A DNA stretch of 32,104 nt from an uncultured Clostridia bacterium. GTDB lineage: Bacteria; Bacillota; Clostridia; Oscillospirales; Acutalibacteraceae. A program made the position numbers and the translations under genes. The notes under the pieces are model-generated. The model worked only from the letters and a program-made list of their open reading frames with translations, did not search any database and was not told where the DNA came from. The stretch lies in the NCBI GenBank assembly GCA_947595635.1, contig CANQEU010000022.1:1-32104 (forward strand), given 5' to 3'. Below, piece by piece: positions 1 through 7,763 of this stretch (positions within the stretch are counted from its first letter, which is position 1; each line of letters begins with the position of its first letter).

Positions 1-1889
1 AGCGACTTATTAACTATGTCGCCAAAGCTGTGCGTTATCGTTGTGGAGCCGGACTCCGCCGTTACCGTGAATGTAAATTTGGAGAATACGTCAGGAGCGC
101 TTCTGAAGTCTGCGTTGCCGCCGACCATTGAGTAGTTGCATCTCTTGAAGCCGGACGTTGAGGACTGAGCGTCGTAATTCGCGGTAAAGCTTGTCGCGTC
201 ATAAAGCTTCGGGAATACCTCACTGTCGGGCTTTTTAACAAGCGTGAGATAATTCGGGTCGTAATCAAGTATGCCCTGCGCGGAATCTATTATATCGGCA
301 AACTGCGTTTTTACAGTAAATTCAATCGTGTCGCCCTTTTTGAAGCTCTTGCCGTTTACGATAACTCCGTTTACGGGGTCGGACTGTTCATATAATTCAA
401 CTTCGTCTGCAGGCGTAACTGTAACAGGCTTTGGAACGCCGTCAGAGTCAAGTGTCATAGAATACGCCTCGGTAACATTTGATGTTATAGAGGTCGTGCC
501 GGTCGAAGCCGTTACAACAAACTTGATTTTTATAAGCACGGTGTCAGCCGATTTGAAGTTATAACCTGCGTCCGGATCAGACATTGCGTTAAACGAAACG
601 GTATTAGCTACAGACTTAAGGTCAAGCTGATAATTTCCGTTTGATACAAGTACAGGAAGCATTTCAGCCTCGCTGAACTGGTCGTCCGAAAGCTTTACAT
701 AATTAGAATCAAATTTTACGTTACCGGCAATTCCGTAGAGTAAATCGCTTGAAGAAAGGGTTGCGGTAAACTCAATTACATCATCCTTTTTGAATGTCTT
801 GCCGTTTATCGTAACTCCCGATTTATCATCGGTGGGCTTTGATGTTGGCGGGTCGGTAGGAGCGTCCGTCGGGCCGTCCTTGGAATTTAATGTGGTAACA
901 GCCTTAGCCGTAGTTACCTCGCCCTTGTTCATATCGTACAATTCGTCGATATATGTTTGAATATTAACGCTTCCGCCAACACCTATTACTTTATAGCTCA
1001 GCGTTATAAGCGTAACCGGGGTGGTAACGGAATAGCCGTTTTCAGCGTCAAGCGCGCTGATATATACTGATTTTGAATTATCATTAGGAGCAAAATTTAC
1101 AACAACGCTTCCGCCTGAAAGATCGGTGCAATTATCAGAAGACTTTGACAGCAGCTCAAGAGCGTCGGTTTTTCCCGAAATTGAAACGTGAGCCGCAATT
1201 GCTGAAAGCTTCTTAGCCTCTTGAATTGTCGTTGTATATGTAAGCACGGAGCCGAGAGAGTATTCCTTTCCGTTTACAACAAGCGTGTTGGAGGGATTTG
1301 TTACCGGGTCTGTCGGCTTATCTGTGACAGGGTCTGTCGGCTTGTCAGTAACGGGATCCGTCGGCTTGTCGGTGACAGGCTCTGTATCATCGCTTCCTGA
1401 ATATTTTGACCATACGCCCGAAACATTGTCCCAGCCGTTTTCGTCTGATAGAAGCGTAACAAGGTTATTGTCAGAGCCGTCAATAAGCACGTCCTTTGAC
1501 TGGTTCCACAAAGGCGGTCTGCTCCAACCGGTGCCCTGTGTTTTAGGGTCGTATCTACAGAAAACTATGCCTACCCAGTTGCCTGTTGTCGGGACAGTAC
1601 ATTTATAAAGCTGTGACTCTCCGGCAACGGGGGTAAACTCCGCCCAATCGTTATGATCGTTGTCAACATAAAAGTAAGCAGCAAACCTTGCGTTTTCTAC
1701 GATCCAATTTGAGTTTGGTTTAAAATATAGTGTTGACGGCATACCGCTTACCGCGGTGTTCGACACAAAACCGGAGGAACGGTCGTCATTGTCAACGGCA
1801 GCGACAGAGGCTGTTCCGACAAGCAGCGTCGAAAGCACAAGAAGCACAGCCAGCACAATGCCGGTGACACGATGTTTTGTTTTTACCAT
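1..1889 (-). CDS. Secreted multi-modular protein with CBM26-like and cohesin-like modules, C-terminus cut by window edge
   Basis: The frame is open from the ATG at 1889 to the window edge, about 629 codons with no stop, so the C-terminus is missing. Residues 1-31 are a signal peptide (KTKHR, then a hydrophobic stretch, then VAA). Residues about 52-145 resemble the starch-binding module 26 type common in Ruminococcaceae (LYFKPNSNW, RFAAYF, GIVFCRYDP, LWNQ). A TDKPTDPV linker follows at 173-196. Three related modules then start at about 203, 350 and 487, each beginning V-x-NGK-x-(F/Y)-x(2)-(G/D) and carrying a D-x-NYV/L strand and a GYNFKSADT-like strand; these look like cohesin-type beta-sandwich modules. 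The role is probably extracellular carbohydrate binding or scaffolding. Start chosen because GGAAAGGA lies just upstream and a sigma-A-type promoter lies behind it. Cohesin identity is inferred from pattern, not shown; generic bacterial surface beta-sandwiches are the alternative. Confidence 0.85.
   Translation of the reverse strand, partial: MVKTKHRVTGIVLAVLLVLSTLLVGTASVAAVDNDDRSSGFVSNTAVSGMPSTLYFKPNSNWIVENARFAAYFYVDNDHNDWAEFTPVAGESQLYKCTVPTTGNWVGIVFCRYDPKTQGTGWSRPPLWNQSKDVLIDGSDNNLVTLLSDENGWDNVSGVWSKYSGSDDTEPVTDKPTDPVTDKPTDPVTDKPTDPVTNPSNTLVVNGKEYSLGSVLTYTTTIQEAKKLSAIAAHVSISGKTDALELLSKSSDNCTDLSGGSVVVNFAPNDNSKSVYISALDAENGYSVTTPVTLITLSYKVIGVGGSVNIQTYIDELYDMNKGEVTTAKAVTTLNSKDGPTDAPTDPPTSKPTDDKSGVTINGKTFKKDDVIEFTATLSSSDLLYGIAGNVKFDSNYVKLSDDQFSEAEMLPVLVSNGNYQLDLKSVANTVSFNAMSDPDAGYNFKSADTVLIKIKFVVTASTGTTSITSNVTEAYSMTLDSDGVPKPVTVTPADEVELYEQSDPVNGVIVNGKSFKKGDTIEFTVKTQFADIIDSAQGILDYDPNYLTLVKKPDSEVFPKLYDATSFTANYDAQSSTSGFKRCNYSMVGGNADFRSAPDVFSKFTFTVTAESGSTTITHSFGDIVNKS
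1302..1373 (-). repeat. Three 24-bp tandem repeats encoding TDKPTDPV linker
   Basis: Three near-identical 24-bp units encode the eight-residue unit TDKPTDPV; a fourth partial unit continues into TNPSN. This is a Pro/Thr/Asp-rich linker between the carbohydrate-binding-like module and the cohesin-like modules, typical of secreted glycan-active proteins of Clostridia. Such units can change copy number by slippage. Confidence 0.9.
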
Positions 1890-1944
1890 TTTGCCAAGTC
1901 CTTTCCTAAAAAAATCCAAAATTACGCATTTTCATGCTGAGTTA

Positions 1945-1974
1945 AGTATAGCAAGATATTGGGCTTAAAGTCAA
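1945..1974 (-). promoter_or_regulatory. Sigma-A-type promoter of the cohesin-like protein gene
   Basis: On the minus strand, TTGACT (1974-1969) and TATACT (1950-1945) are separated by 18 bp, ahead of the ATG at 1889. The leader would be about 50 nt. Confidence 0.65.
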
Positions 1975-2296
1975 CAAAATTACCATATTTACTGACGCTC
2001 AAACCGATTTTTGTATGATTGAATAATAAAATTTTTTTACTTTGTGTGAATTGCACAGAATATTTTTCCATACTCAACGGCATAAAAAATAATACTTTTT
2101 AAGCATTAGTATTAAATTCCGATTTAAAGCTGAAAGTATATTTTTGACTTGCAAATTAAACTGTTTTTTGACTGTAAGCATCAATACAGTACCTTTTAAT
2201 TAGTAAAAATATTTAGGAAAATTATATTTGAGAAATTATATTAATTTTAAATTCGTGCCGTGAAACGTCTATGACTTCGCTTGATATGCCTATAGC
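1975..2296. other. AT-rich intergenic stretch, no gene seen
   Basis: Very A+T-rich spacer between the promoter of the cohesin-like gene and the spoVM terminator. I see no coding frame with a ribosome binding site and no strong hairpin. Confidence 0.6.
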
Positions 2297-2340
2297 AAAA
2301 AGACGACTCCGTCTGAGCTTACATTAAGCCAGACGGAGCC
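2297..2340 (-). terminator. Rho-independent terminator of the spoVM operon
   Basis: Read on the minus strand, arms GGCTCCGTCTGGCTT (2340-2326) and AAGCTCAGACGGAGTC (2320-2305) pair with one bulge and are followed by CGTCTTTTT. It starts 12 bp after the spoVM stop codon. Confidence 0.85.
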
Positions 2341-2351
2341 TGTTATGTTAT

Positions 2352-2444
2352 TTATCCCTCGTTTTGCTCCGCTTTTTTTATCTTAAAAATTTTTCGCAGA
2401 ACAAATCCCAGAAACGGAGGACTTTTTACAACAACGACCTTCAA
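2352..2444 (-). CDS. spoVM: Stage V sporulation protein M (SpoVM), 30 aa, TTG start
   Basis: SpoVM is a tiny amphipathic peptide that marks the positively curved outer forespore membrane in the mother cell and recruits SpoIVA to start spore coat assembly; it is also linked to cortex formation. The 30-codon frame starts at TTG (2444), 7-8 nt after GGGGGTG, and reads MKVVVVKSPPFLGFVL then RKIFKIKKAEQNEG. It aligns without gaps to the 26-residue Bacillus subtilis peptide: K2, K7, P9, F11, L12, G13 and R17 fall at the same positions, and Pro9 is the residue known to matter for curvature sensing. It has four extra residues at the C-terminus. It lies 15 bp after a membrane microprotein gene and 12 bp before a strong terminator. 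Its size and TTG start make it easy to miss. The peptide match recalled from memory is very good; no search was run. Confidence 0.85.
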   Translation of the reverse strand: MKVVVVKSPPFLGFVLRKIFKIKKAEQNEG

Positions 2445-2459
2445 GGCGACACCCCCTTT

Positions 2460-2603
2460 TTATCTTTTCATCAGACAACATCCAAGCACTATCAGAAGGA
2501 CTGCGACGAGAAAGGTGAAGCATCCCTCCGGCAAAATGCACGAGGCTAATATTCCTGCGGCGAATGCAATTGCGCACTTGCCTCTTGTTCTACAACACTT
2601 CAC
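2460..2603 (-). CDS. Cys-rich single-pass membrane microprotein, 47 aa, co-operonic with spoVM
   Basis: The frame starts at GTG (2603), preceded by AAAGGAA at about 8 nt, and ends 15 bp before spoVM. The protein is MKCCRTRGKC, then AIAFAAGILASCILPEGC, then FTFLVAVLLIVLGCCLMKR. It shows an N-terminal CC pair and C10, a first hydrophobic stretch (11-24), a short LPEGC turn and a second hydrophobic segment (30-44) ending in GCCLMKR. Seven of 47 residues are Cys. The pattern suggests a hairpin or single-span membrane protein. Similar short Cys-rich membrane proteins occur in Clostridia, but I cannot name a family. Coupling to spoVM suggests sporulation-stage expression (inference). Confidence 0.65.
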   Translation of the reverse strand: MKCCRTRGKCAIAFAAGILASCILPEGCFTFLVAVLLIVLGCCLMKR

Positions 2604-2671
2604 AGTATCAATTCCTTTTCAATAGCTTTATCCTACTTATATATTACTCACGAGGCAAGGCTTTGTTACAG

Positions 2672-2700
2672 TTGATTAAGTGAAAATAAAATGATAAAAT
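2672..2700 (+). promoter_or_regulatory. Possible sigma-A promoter of the methyltransferase gene
   Basis: TTGATT (2672-2677) and TAAAAT (2695-2700) with a 17-bp spacer, 74 bp before the ATG. Both boxes are imperfect and the region is AT-rich, so chance is possible. Confidence 0.35.
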
Positions 2701-2773
2701 ATATGACAAGTTATTAAATTAAGGGCAGGCGCCGAAAAAGTGCGCTTTCAGCAATGCCATTGGAGGAATAATT

Positions 2774-3400
2774 ATGATAAAAAAGCTGACTGCAAATGCA
2801 AGAAAGCCAAGCGGTATTTGGGGCAGGCTGATGATAAAAAAGATGAACGCTACTCATTATGATATGACAGTTTGGTCTCTTAACAATATAAATCTCCCAA
2901 AAGACGGCGCAATTGCCGACATAGGCTGCGGAGGCGGCAGATGCGTCAGGATATTAAATAAAATGAGCGAGGCTGAAATTTTCGGAGTTGACTACAGCCC
3001 CCTTTGTGTAAGCGAAGCACTGAAAAAAAACAAGGGCTCTGTAAAAAACGGTAAAGTCAAAATATTACAGGCAAGCGTCTATAAGCTTCCGTTTGACGAC
3101 TGCTCGATAGACTGCGCCGTATCGGTTGAAGCCGTGTATTTTTGGGATGAGCCGGACAAAGCGTTTTGTGAAATTAAGCGCGCACTCAAGCCGGGCGGAA
3201 GTCTTAATATAGTTTGCGAAATGGTAAAAAACGACGACGGCACCGGCAGTCACGATGAAGTCGCTGATTTTCTAAAGCTCAAATACTACAGCATAACTGA
3301 GCTAAAGGAATTGTTTGAAAGAAACGGATACAAAAGCATTAATACTCTTTATGACGAAATAAACACAAGAATGCTTGTAAGCGGGATAAAGCCCGAATAA
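2774..3400 (+). CDS. Class I SAM-dependent methyltransferase, 208 aa
   Basis: Methyltransf_11-type enzyme that transfers a methyl group from S-adenosylmethionine to an unknown small substrate. Motif I is ADIGCGGGR (48-56), the acidic residue binding the SAM ribose is D73 in GVDYS, LPFDD lies at 105-109, and the post-motif LKPGG is at 138-142. The fold is complete and the length is usual for small stand-alone enzymes. There is no membrane segment and no substrate-specificity domain. Start chosen because TTGGAGGA lies 8 nt upstream of ATG. It is divergent from the spoVM operon and followed by a repeat rather than another gene, so context gives no pathway. Confidence 0.85.
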   Translation: MIKKLTANARKPSGIWGRLMIKKMNATHYDMTVWSLNNINLPKDGAIADIGCGGGRCVRILNKMSEAEIFGVDYSPLCVSEALKKNKGSVKNGKVKILQASVYKLPFDDCSIDCAVSVEAVYFWDEPDKAFCEIKRALKPGGSLNIVCEMVKNDDGTGSHDEVADFLKLKYYSITELKELFERNGYKSINTLYDEINTRMLVSGIKPE

Positions 3401-3419
3401 ATTTAAATTACTCTGCGGC

Positions 3420-3718
3420 TTGAGTTTGTCGATAAACCATTTTTTTGATAAATTATCACTTGCTGTAGCTTTAAAATTTGGTTTAAACGTGGAGCCGACG
3501 CTCCCCCTTTAAATCCCCCTTTTTTGTTCGCTCAAAAAAATACTTTGGTTTTAATTCATGTTGAAAAGGCTTATTTACGGGTATAAATGCTTAATCAAGC
3601 AAAAGTCCCTTGTGCGAGAATGATGAGGTGCAGGAGAAGCGAAGCTTCTCCTGCAAAAAAATAAAATCTTAAGCAGCAGTCCCACTGCGCAGCAGTGCTG
3701 ACTGCGGTTCAAGGATTA
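3420..3718. repeat. Dispersed about 300-bp repeat, copy A (inverted relative to copy B at 26960-27235)
   Basis: This gene-free stretch matches 26960-27235 in inverse orientation. The 100-bp core (3619-3718) agrees at 98 of 100 positions by my reading; the outer part (for example GCTGTAG-TTAAAATTTGG and TTTACGGGTATAA) is clearly related but diverged. The core holds two hairpins: TGCAGGAGAAGC/GCTTCTCCTGCA (3629-3655, 12 bp, GAA loop) and an imperfect stem at 3676-3705 built on GCAGTC..CACTGC. There is no coding capacity. It resembles a REP/MITE-like dispersed element or a repeated structured RNA. Confidence 0.8.
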
Positions 3719-3747
3719 CATAGGAAAAAATGCTTTTGACAGTTTGA

Positions 3748-3781
3748 AGCCGGCGTTAAGGTAAAAACCTTAACGCCGGCT
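3748..3781 (-). terminator. Perfect 15-bp hairpin downstream of the transglutaminase-dockerin gene
   Basis: AGCCGGCGTTAAGGT, loop AAAA, then ACCTTAACGCCGGCT. It starts 53 bp after the minus-strand stop at 3835. No run of T follows on either strand, so it may act as an mRNA-protecting hairpin rather than a canonical terminator. Confidence 0.6.
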
Positions 3782-3834
3782 CATTATGCCTATTTATCAG
3801 AGATTATAATGCGAATTGTGAAATCCGCTGAAAA

Positions 3835-6800
3835 TCAGGGCTCTAAATCGGACGTATTAATTCCGACTACAACCTTTTGTATCGTTATCGCGTCTGATAT
3901 TGTTATTTTTGAATCGTAATCGGCGTCGGCAGCAATATAGTCCGTTCCGGACAAAGGAGATACCTCAACGATGTGCTTCTGAACAAGTATTGCATCAGCA
4001 ACCGATATATGACCGTCGTTGTTTACATCACCAACAGGAACAGCTACAAATGTCAGGTTGTTTGCACCTGCATATGTTTCAGCCTCACTGCCCTTGATTC
4101 CATAAATAGTAATGTTATCGCAGCCTGTAAACGCACCGTTTCCTATAGTCTTTACGGAAGGCGGAATAACAGCGGATTTAAGCTGTGTGCAGCCGGAGAA
4201 TGCGCCGCTTCCTATTTCTTTAACGGTTTCCGAAACAGTTACGCTCTGAATATATTGATTATCCTTTACAGCGTCAGCAGCAATGCTTGTAACCTTCTTA
4301 CCATCTATCATTTCGGGGACAACCGCGTTACCCTCTCTGCTGATGTAATTGGTTATTTCAAGCGTTGTGTCAAGCTTAGCGGAGGATGTAAACTCAGGAA
4401 CCTCGTTTACGCTGACAGCGCAGCTTGCGAACGAAGGCGTTGTTATTTCTCCTACGGTTTTCTTAACTTCGATTTTATAAGTGCCTGCGTCGTCATTTTC
4501 GGTATAATCAAGACTTAGCTCCTTGCTCTTCTGATCAGGCATCTGAACGCCGTCCTTATACCACTGATAAGAATAGCTTGCTACACTGTCTTCATCTGCA
4601 ACATTTGGCGCGATGGTAAGCGGGCCGTACTTATCGACTGTCATCTCGGAGTCAAGAGTAATCTCAGCAGGTGTTATGACATTCTGAACAACAGACTCGC
4701 CCTTATCGCTTTCTGCCTGCTGTACGCTTTCGGCTACAAAGTTAGCCTCAACAACGCTCTCGCGCTCCTCAAGCTCTTCATAGCGAAGCTCATAATCCAT
4801 AGTTTTCCTGTCGCCGGTAACAGGTATGTCCTTGCCGCCAACCGTAAGGCTCTCTATAACATATCCCTCATGAGCCTTGATATTAACGGATTCATACTGG
4901 TGCTGGCTCAAGGTCATTATGCTTGAATCGCCTGTAATCTCTCCGCCCGGTGTGCTTGAAAGTATGACGGTTTTGTTTGCCTGCTTTTGCTCTTCTTCCT
5001 TTTCATCGGACTTTACAGCCACAATTGAGAACGGGCTGAACGCGTCGCAGACAACAATTAGTCCGTATTTTGTAACAACACATTCAATTTCTTCAACGCT
5101 GACAAGCTCGCCCGCGTCGTTCTTTGTGAAGTGATAAGCCTTAAATGTAACTCCCTCGTCATCAGGGCCGTATCCTTCAGGGAAGCCGAGAGATACTCTT
5201 ACGCCCTGACCTGTCTTGATAACCTGCTTTTTGCAGACTGTCAGATTAATGCTGTATGTCTCGCTGTGCAAAACCTGCTGCTCAGGGTTCTGCTCGGCAA
5301 TCATTTCGCCCATTTCCTGAGCCTGTGTGCCGCTTGTTTGAGTTGCAACAAGAACCATTCTGTGCTTTAACTGGTCGGCAACGGATTCACCGTCGTTAGT
5401 TGTCCAGCCCTCGGTTGAGAGATCCTTGTTTTCAAGAAGCGCCGGCTTGCCGAATATATTCCAGTCTATTCCCTGGAACCTGTAGGCGCAAACAGCGCAC
5501 GGGAAGGAAGCCATATACTGAACCTCGTTTGGAACCTTCTTTGAAATTTTGCCGCGGAGATTCGTAAAGTTAAATTTATAAAGGGTCGTGTCGTCGGCGA
5601 ACATTACGCTCGGTGTAAATTTAAACGATATTTTTCTGTCGCCGTCATATTTAAATTCCTCTATTTTGCTCTTTTCGATTGCGGTGTGTGAAGAATCAGG
5701 CTCAACCTCAAGATTGTAGCCTACTTCAGCGTTCTCGTCTATCTTTTCGAGCGGCTGATCGTATTCTACAACAACGTCGTATGTCTGTCCGATTGTTATT
5801 CTCATATTCTGAGGTATTGTACTTGACTTAACATACGGCGGCGCAACGTAGTCTGCTCTATCGTTTACTATCTTGTCGGTTGACGCTTCAAACATCAGCG
5901 GATCGCCATAATAATGATAATCCATATATCCTGTGTCAACGCCGTTGTAGTAGAAATTACGCGGAGCTATATTAGTAACCGCAAATTCCGCATACTGAAC
6001 ATGGCTTGCCGGGAATACGCAGGCGTCGTCGCGCGGAGTTATCTGAGCAAGGCTCAAATCGGCGTATGTCCAGCCCGTTGAAAGATATTCGTCCTCGTTT
6101 GAGGCGCTCGCCTGATAAAGATTTGCGATTATATACTTGCCCTGCTTCGCAGCCTGCTCGTAGTTCATACCCTTGTAGCTTACTATATAAGCAGGAACCC
6201 ACTCGCCCTGATTCCTTACGTTCTCAATCGTTACGGTGAGGTCGCTGCTTGGGTTTACTCTGTGAGCAAGCTCAGCCTTGTTGATAACAAGCTGAGGATA
6301 TTTAAATTCAAAGTTTACAGGTGAAACATTGCCGTTTGGAACATGGTGAACAGACATAACGTCCTCGCCTACGAGAAGATACTCGTCGTTCTCATATCCG
6401 TCAACGCCGCCCTCTGAGTCGCCCTTTGAATTTATCGGGTCGTCCATTGTAGCGTCAATCGCATACCATTTATCGTCGTCAAGCTTTACATAGTTCCACA
6501 TATGAAGCTCCGGCACGTTTTCATCGTGTCTGTAAACTCCGTTTACAAGGATACATGGGATACTCAGCTTGTCAAGAATAACCTTTAAGCCTCTTGAATA
6601 GCCCTCGCAAACAGATTCGCCCGTTACTATAGAGCCGTATGCGGTTCTTATAAAGCCTACGTTTGCAGGATCGCATGCGTCCTCAAGCTTATAAGTATTG
6701 TGTGTGATAATATATTGATGAGCCTCTGAAACAAGCTCTCTCTGTGTAGCGTCGTCGCCGGCGGCTGATTTTATTGCGTCAACAGCCTCCTGAAGCTTTT

Positions 6801-7299
6801 TATCATATTCGGTAACTGCAAGCTCTACATCTTCCTTGGAATCGAAACCCTCGGTAAAGTATGTATCGCCTCTGCCTGTACCGAGATACGCGTGATACTG
6901 TTCGTTGCTATCCAATGTTACTCTTATTGAGAGATAAGAAAAGTCAACATAGAACACATCCGCAAAATCCATATAAAACGCGTCTCTTGCAGCGCCCATT
7001 TGATTAAGAAGCTGCTGTGAGCCGGATGCGTATTCCTTTAACTGCTCTTGTGTTACAATTTCATTTTCCACAAGGTCGTAATTTTCGTTTCCGCTTTTAA
7101 ACATATCGGTTTCGTACATTGTGTACATCGCGTTGTAAAAGCCTTTGGCGGTTTCGTCCTCAAGCTGGTCGTAAAAATAAAGTGTACGGCCGTCGCTCGC
7201 CGGTGCTTTTACAGTAGGCGTCACCGCGCCTGCCGGTAGGATACTGAGCATTAATGCAAGTGTAAGCAATAATGCAACAAGCACTTTCTTCATTTTCAT
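3835..7299 (-). CDS. Secreted transglutaminase-like protein with Ig-like, BspA-type LRR and C-terminal dockerin domains, 1154 aa
   Basis: A large extracellular protein. A signal peptide (about 1-26, ends LPAGA) precedes a transglutaminase-core domain with a complete catalytic triad: C231 in GESVCEGYSRG, H266 in ELHMWN and D282 in YAIDATMDDP. A long middle region of beta-type repeats follows, then an Ig-like domain (QWYKDG, DAGTYKIEV), a BspA/LRR_5-type stretch (TVKEIGSGAFSGCTQLKSA) and a dockerin type I module at 1090-1154 with two Ca-binding loops (GDVNNDGHISVADA, ADADYDSKITISDA). The role is likely protein cleavage or cross-linking on the cell surface or on a cohesin scaffold. Start: the ATG at 7299 with AGAGGAGATCAC upstream and a signal peptide right behind it; an in-frame upstream codon at 7356 lacks both. 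A sigma-A-type promoter lies at 7347-7376. The cohesin-like protein at the left edge is a conceivable partner (inference). Confidence 0.9.
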   Translation of the reverse strand: MKMKKVLVALLLTLALMLSILPAGAVTPTVKAPASDGRTLYFYDQLEDETAKGFYNAMYTMYETDMFKSGNENYDLVENEIVTQEQLKEYASGSQQLLNQMGAARDAFYMDFADVFYVDFSYLSIRVTLDSNEQYHAYLGTGRGDTYFTEGFDSKEDVELAVTEYDKKLQEAVDAIKSAAGDDATQRELVSEAHQYIITHNTYKLEDACDPANVGFIRTAYGSIVTGESVCEGYSRGLKVILDKLSIPCILVNGVYRHDENVPELHMWNYVKLDDDKWYAIDATMDDPINSKGDSEGGVDGYENDEYLLVGEDVMSVHHVPNGNVSPVNFEFKYPQLVINKAELAHRVNPSSDLTVTIENVRNQGEWVPAYIVSYKGMNYEQAAKQGKYIIANLYQASASNEDEYLSTGWTYADLSLAQITPRDDACVFPASHVQYAEFAVTNIAPRNFYYNGVDTGYMDYHYYGDPLMFEASTDKIVNDRADYVAPPYVKSSTIPQNMRITIGQTYDVVVEYDQPLEKIDENAEVGYNLEVEPDSSHTAIEKSKIEEFKYDGDRKISFKFTPSVMFADDTTLYKFNFTNLRGKISKKVPNEVQYMASFPCAVCAYRFQGIDWNIFGKPALLENKDLSTEGWTTNDGESVADQLKHRMVLVATQTSGTQAQEMGEMIAEQNPEQQVLHSETYSINLTVCKKQVIKTGQGVRVSLGFPEGYGPDDEGVTFKAYHFTKNDAGELVSVEEIECVVTKYGLIVVCDAFSPFSIVAVKSDEKEEEQKQANKTVILSSTPGGEITGDSSIMTLSQHQYESVNIKAHEGYVIESLTVGGKDIPVTGDRKTMDYELRYEELEERESVVEANFVAESVQQAESDKGESVVQNVITPAEITLDSEMTVDKYGPLTIAPNVADEDSVASYSYQWYKDGVQMPDQKSKELSLDYTENDDAGTYKIEVKKTVGEITTPSFASCAVSVNEVPEFTSSAKLDTTLEITNYISREGNAVVPEMIDGKKVTSIAADAVKDNQYIQSVTVSETVKEIGSGAFSGCTQLKSAVIPPSVKTIGNGAFTGCDNITIYGIKGSEAETYAGANNLTFVAVPVGDVNNDGHISVADAILVQKHIVEVSPLSGTDYIAADADYDSKITISDAITIQKVVVGINTSDLEP

Positions 7300-7346
7300 G
7301 TGATCTCCTCTTTTCTTAATAAATTTTGCAACATATTTGCAAGCTA

Positions 7347-7376
7347 ATAATAACATTAGAATGATATTCCCGTCAA
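7347..7376 (-). promoter_or_regulatory. Sigma-A-type promoter of the transglutaminase-dockerin gene
   Basis: Minus strand TTGACG (7376-7371), 18-bp spacer, TATTAT (7352-7347). The leader to the ATG at 7299 is about 40 nt and holds AGAGGAG. Confidence 0.65.
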
Positions 7377-7647
7377 GATAATTTTGGCAAAAATTTGAAT
7401 ACTTTTTTAATATTTCGTTTACAATTTCGTCATATTTAATGTCATCTTTTTAATAATTTTCCTTTTTGTCCTCTTTTTTTGACTGTTCGTCATATGCGAA
7501 AATATCCGCGTTAATATTTTGTTAATAATTTTAACGGGGATTAAATCAACTTTAAATTCGCTCTAAGCTTGATTTTTAAGCCCTTTTAAGTTTAATTCAT
7601 ATATTTTTTTATGACGGCTTAATTTTGTGTCACAAGCCGCTGTTCGC

Positions 7648-7655
7648 CATAAAAT
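7648..7655 (+). promoter_or_regulatory. Sigma-E-like -10 box of interrupted cwlJ
   Basis: CATAAAAT matches the sigma-E -10 consensus CATACAAT at seven of eight positions and lies 27 bp before the cwlJ ATG, leaving room for the AAGGAGG at 7671-7677. I see no convincing -35 at the expected distance, so this is suggestive only. cwlJ of Bacillus subtilis is mother-cell, sigma-E transcribed. Confidence 0.35.
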
Positions 7656-7682
7656 ATTAATATATTGCGGAAGGAGGTTATT

Positions 7683-7748
7683 ATGGCTTTTGACACGAGG
7701 GAGCTTTTTGCTCGTCTTATAGAATGTGAAGCAGGCGGGCAGGCTTAA
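7683..7748 (+). CDS. cwlJ: CwlJ/SleB-family spore cortex-lytic hydrolase, 5' part (gene split by the 19.7-kb element)
   Basis: An ideal GGAAGGAGG lies 5 nt before ATG. The frame reads MAFDTRELFARLIECEAGG then QA and a stop. The first 19 residues are the start of the Hydrolase_2 (SleB/CwlJ) domain, including the E-A-G-G part of the conserved E-C-E-A-G-G-E active-site motif. Family-specific sequence ends at 7738; the last two codons and the TAA come from the recombination arm of the inserted element. The rest of the gene is intact at 27403-27793. Joining 7738 to 27403 gives an in-frame 148-codon protein with the motif restored (ECEAGGEGQDGMRAVASVIMN). Alone, this fragment cannot encode an enzyme. 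Confidence 0.9.
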   Translation: MAFDTRELFARLIECEAGGQA

Positions 7749-7761
7749 AATAAAGCGCATA
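7722..7761. other. attL: attL: left recombination junction
   Basis: Gene half-site GAATGTGAAGCAGGC (7722-7736), shared GG (7737-7738), then element arm GCAGGCTTAAAATAAAGCGC (7739-7758). The element arm is the inverted copy of the arm at attR, with two differences in about 21 bp. The serine recombinase stop codon is only 25 bp further in, the usual place for such a gene. Confidence 0.85.
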
Positions 7762-7763
7762 AA

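Noticed and set aside
1302-1373. CRISPR-like repeats
   Set aside because: The 24-bp units are contiguous without spacers and encode a Pro/Thr/Asp linker in frame.
2364-2577. Frames of about 60 codons on both strands over the spoVM region
   Set aside because: They overlap spoVM and its neighbour, have no ribosome binding sites and have no recognisable product; the short minus-strand frames explain the region better.
7563-7760. Minus-strand 65-codon frame across attL
   Set aside because: It crosses the recombination junction and the cwlJ start, has no ribosome binding site, and is explained by the AT-rich promoter region.
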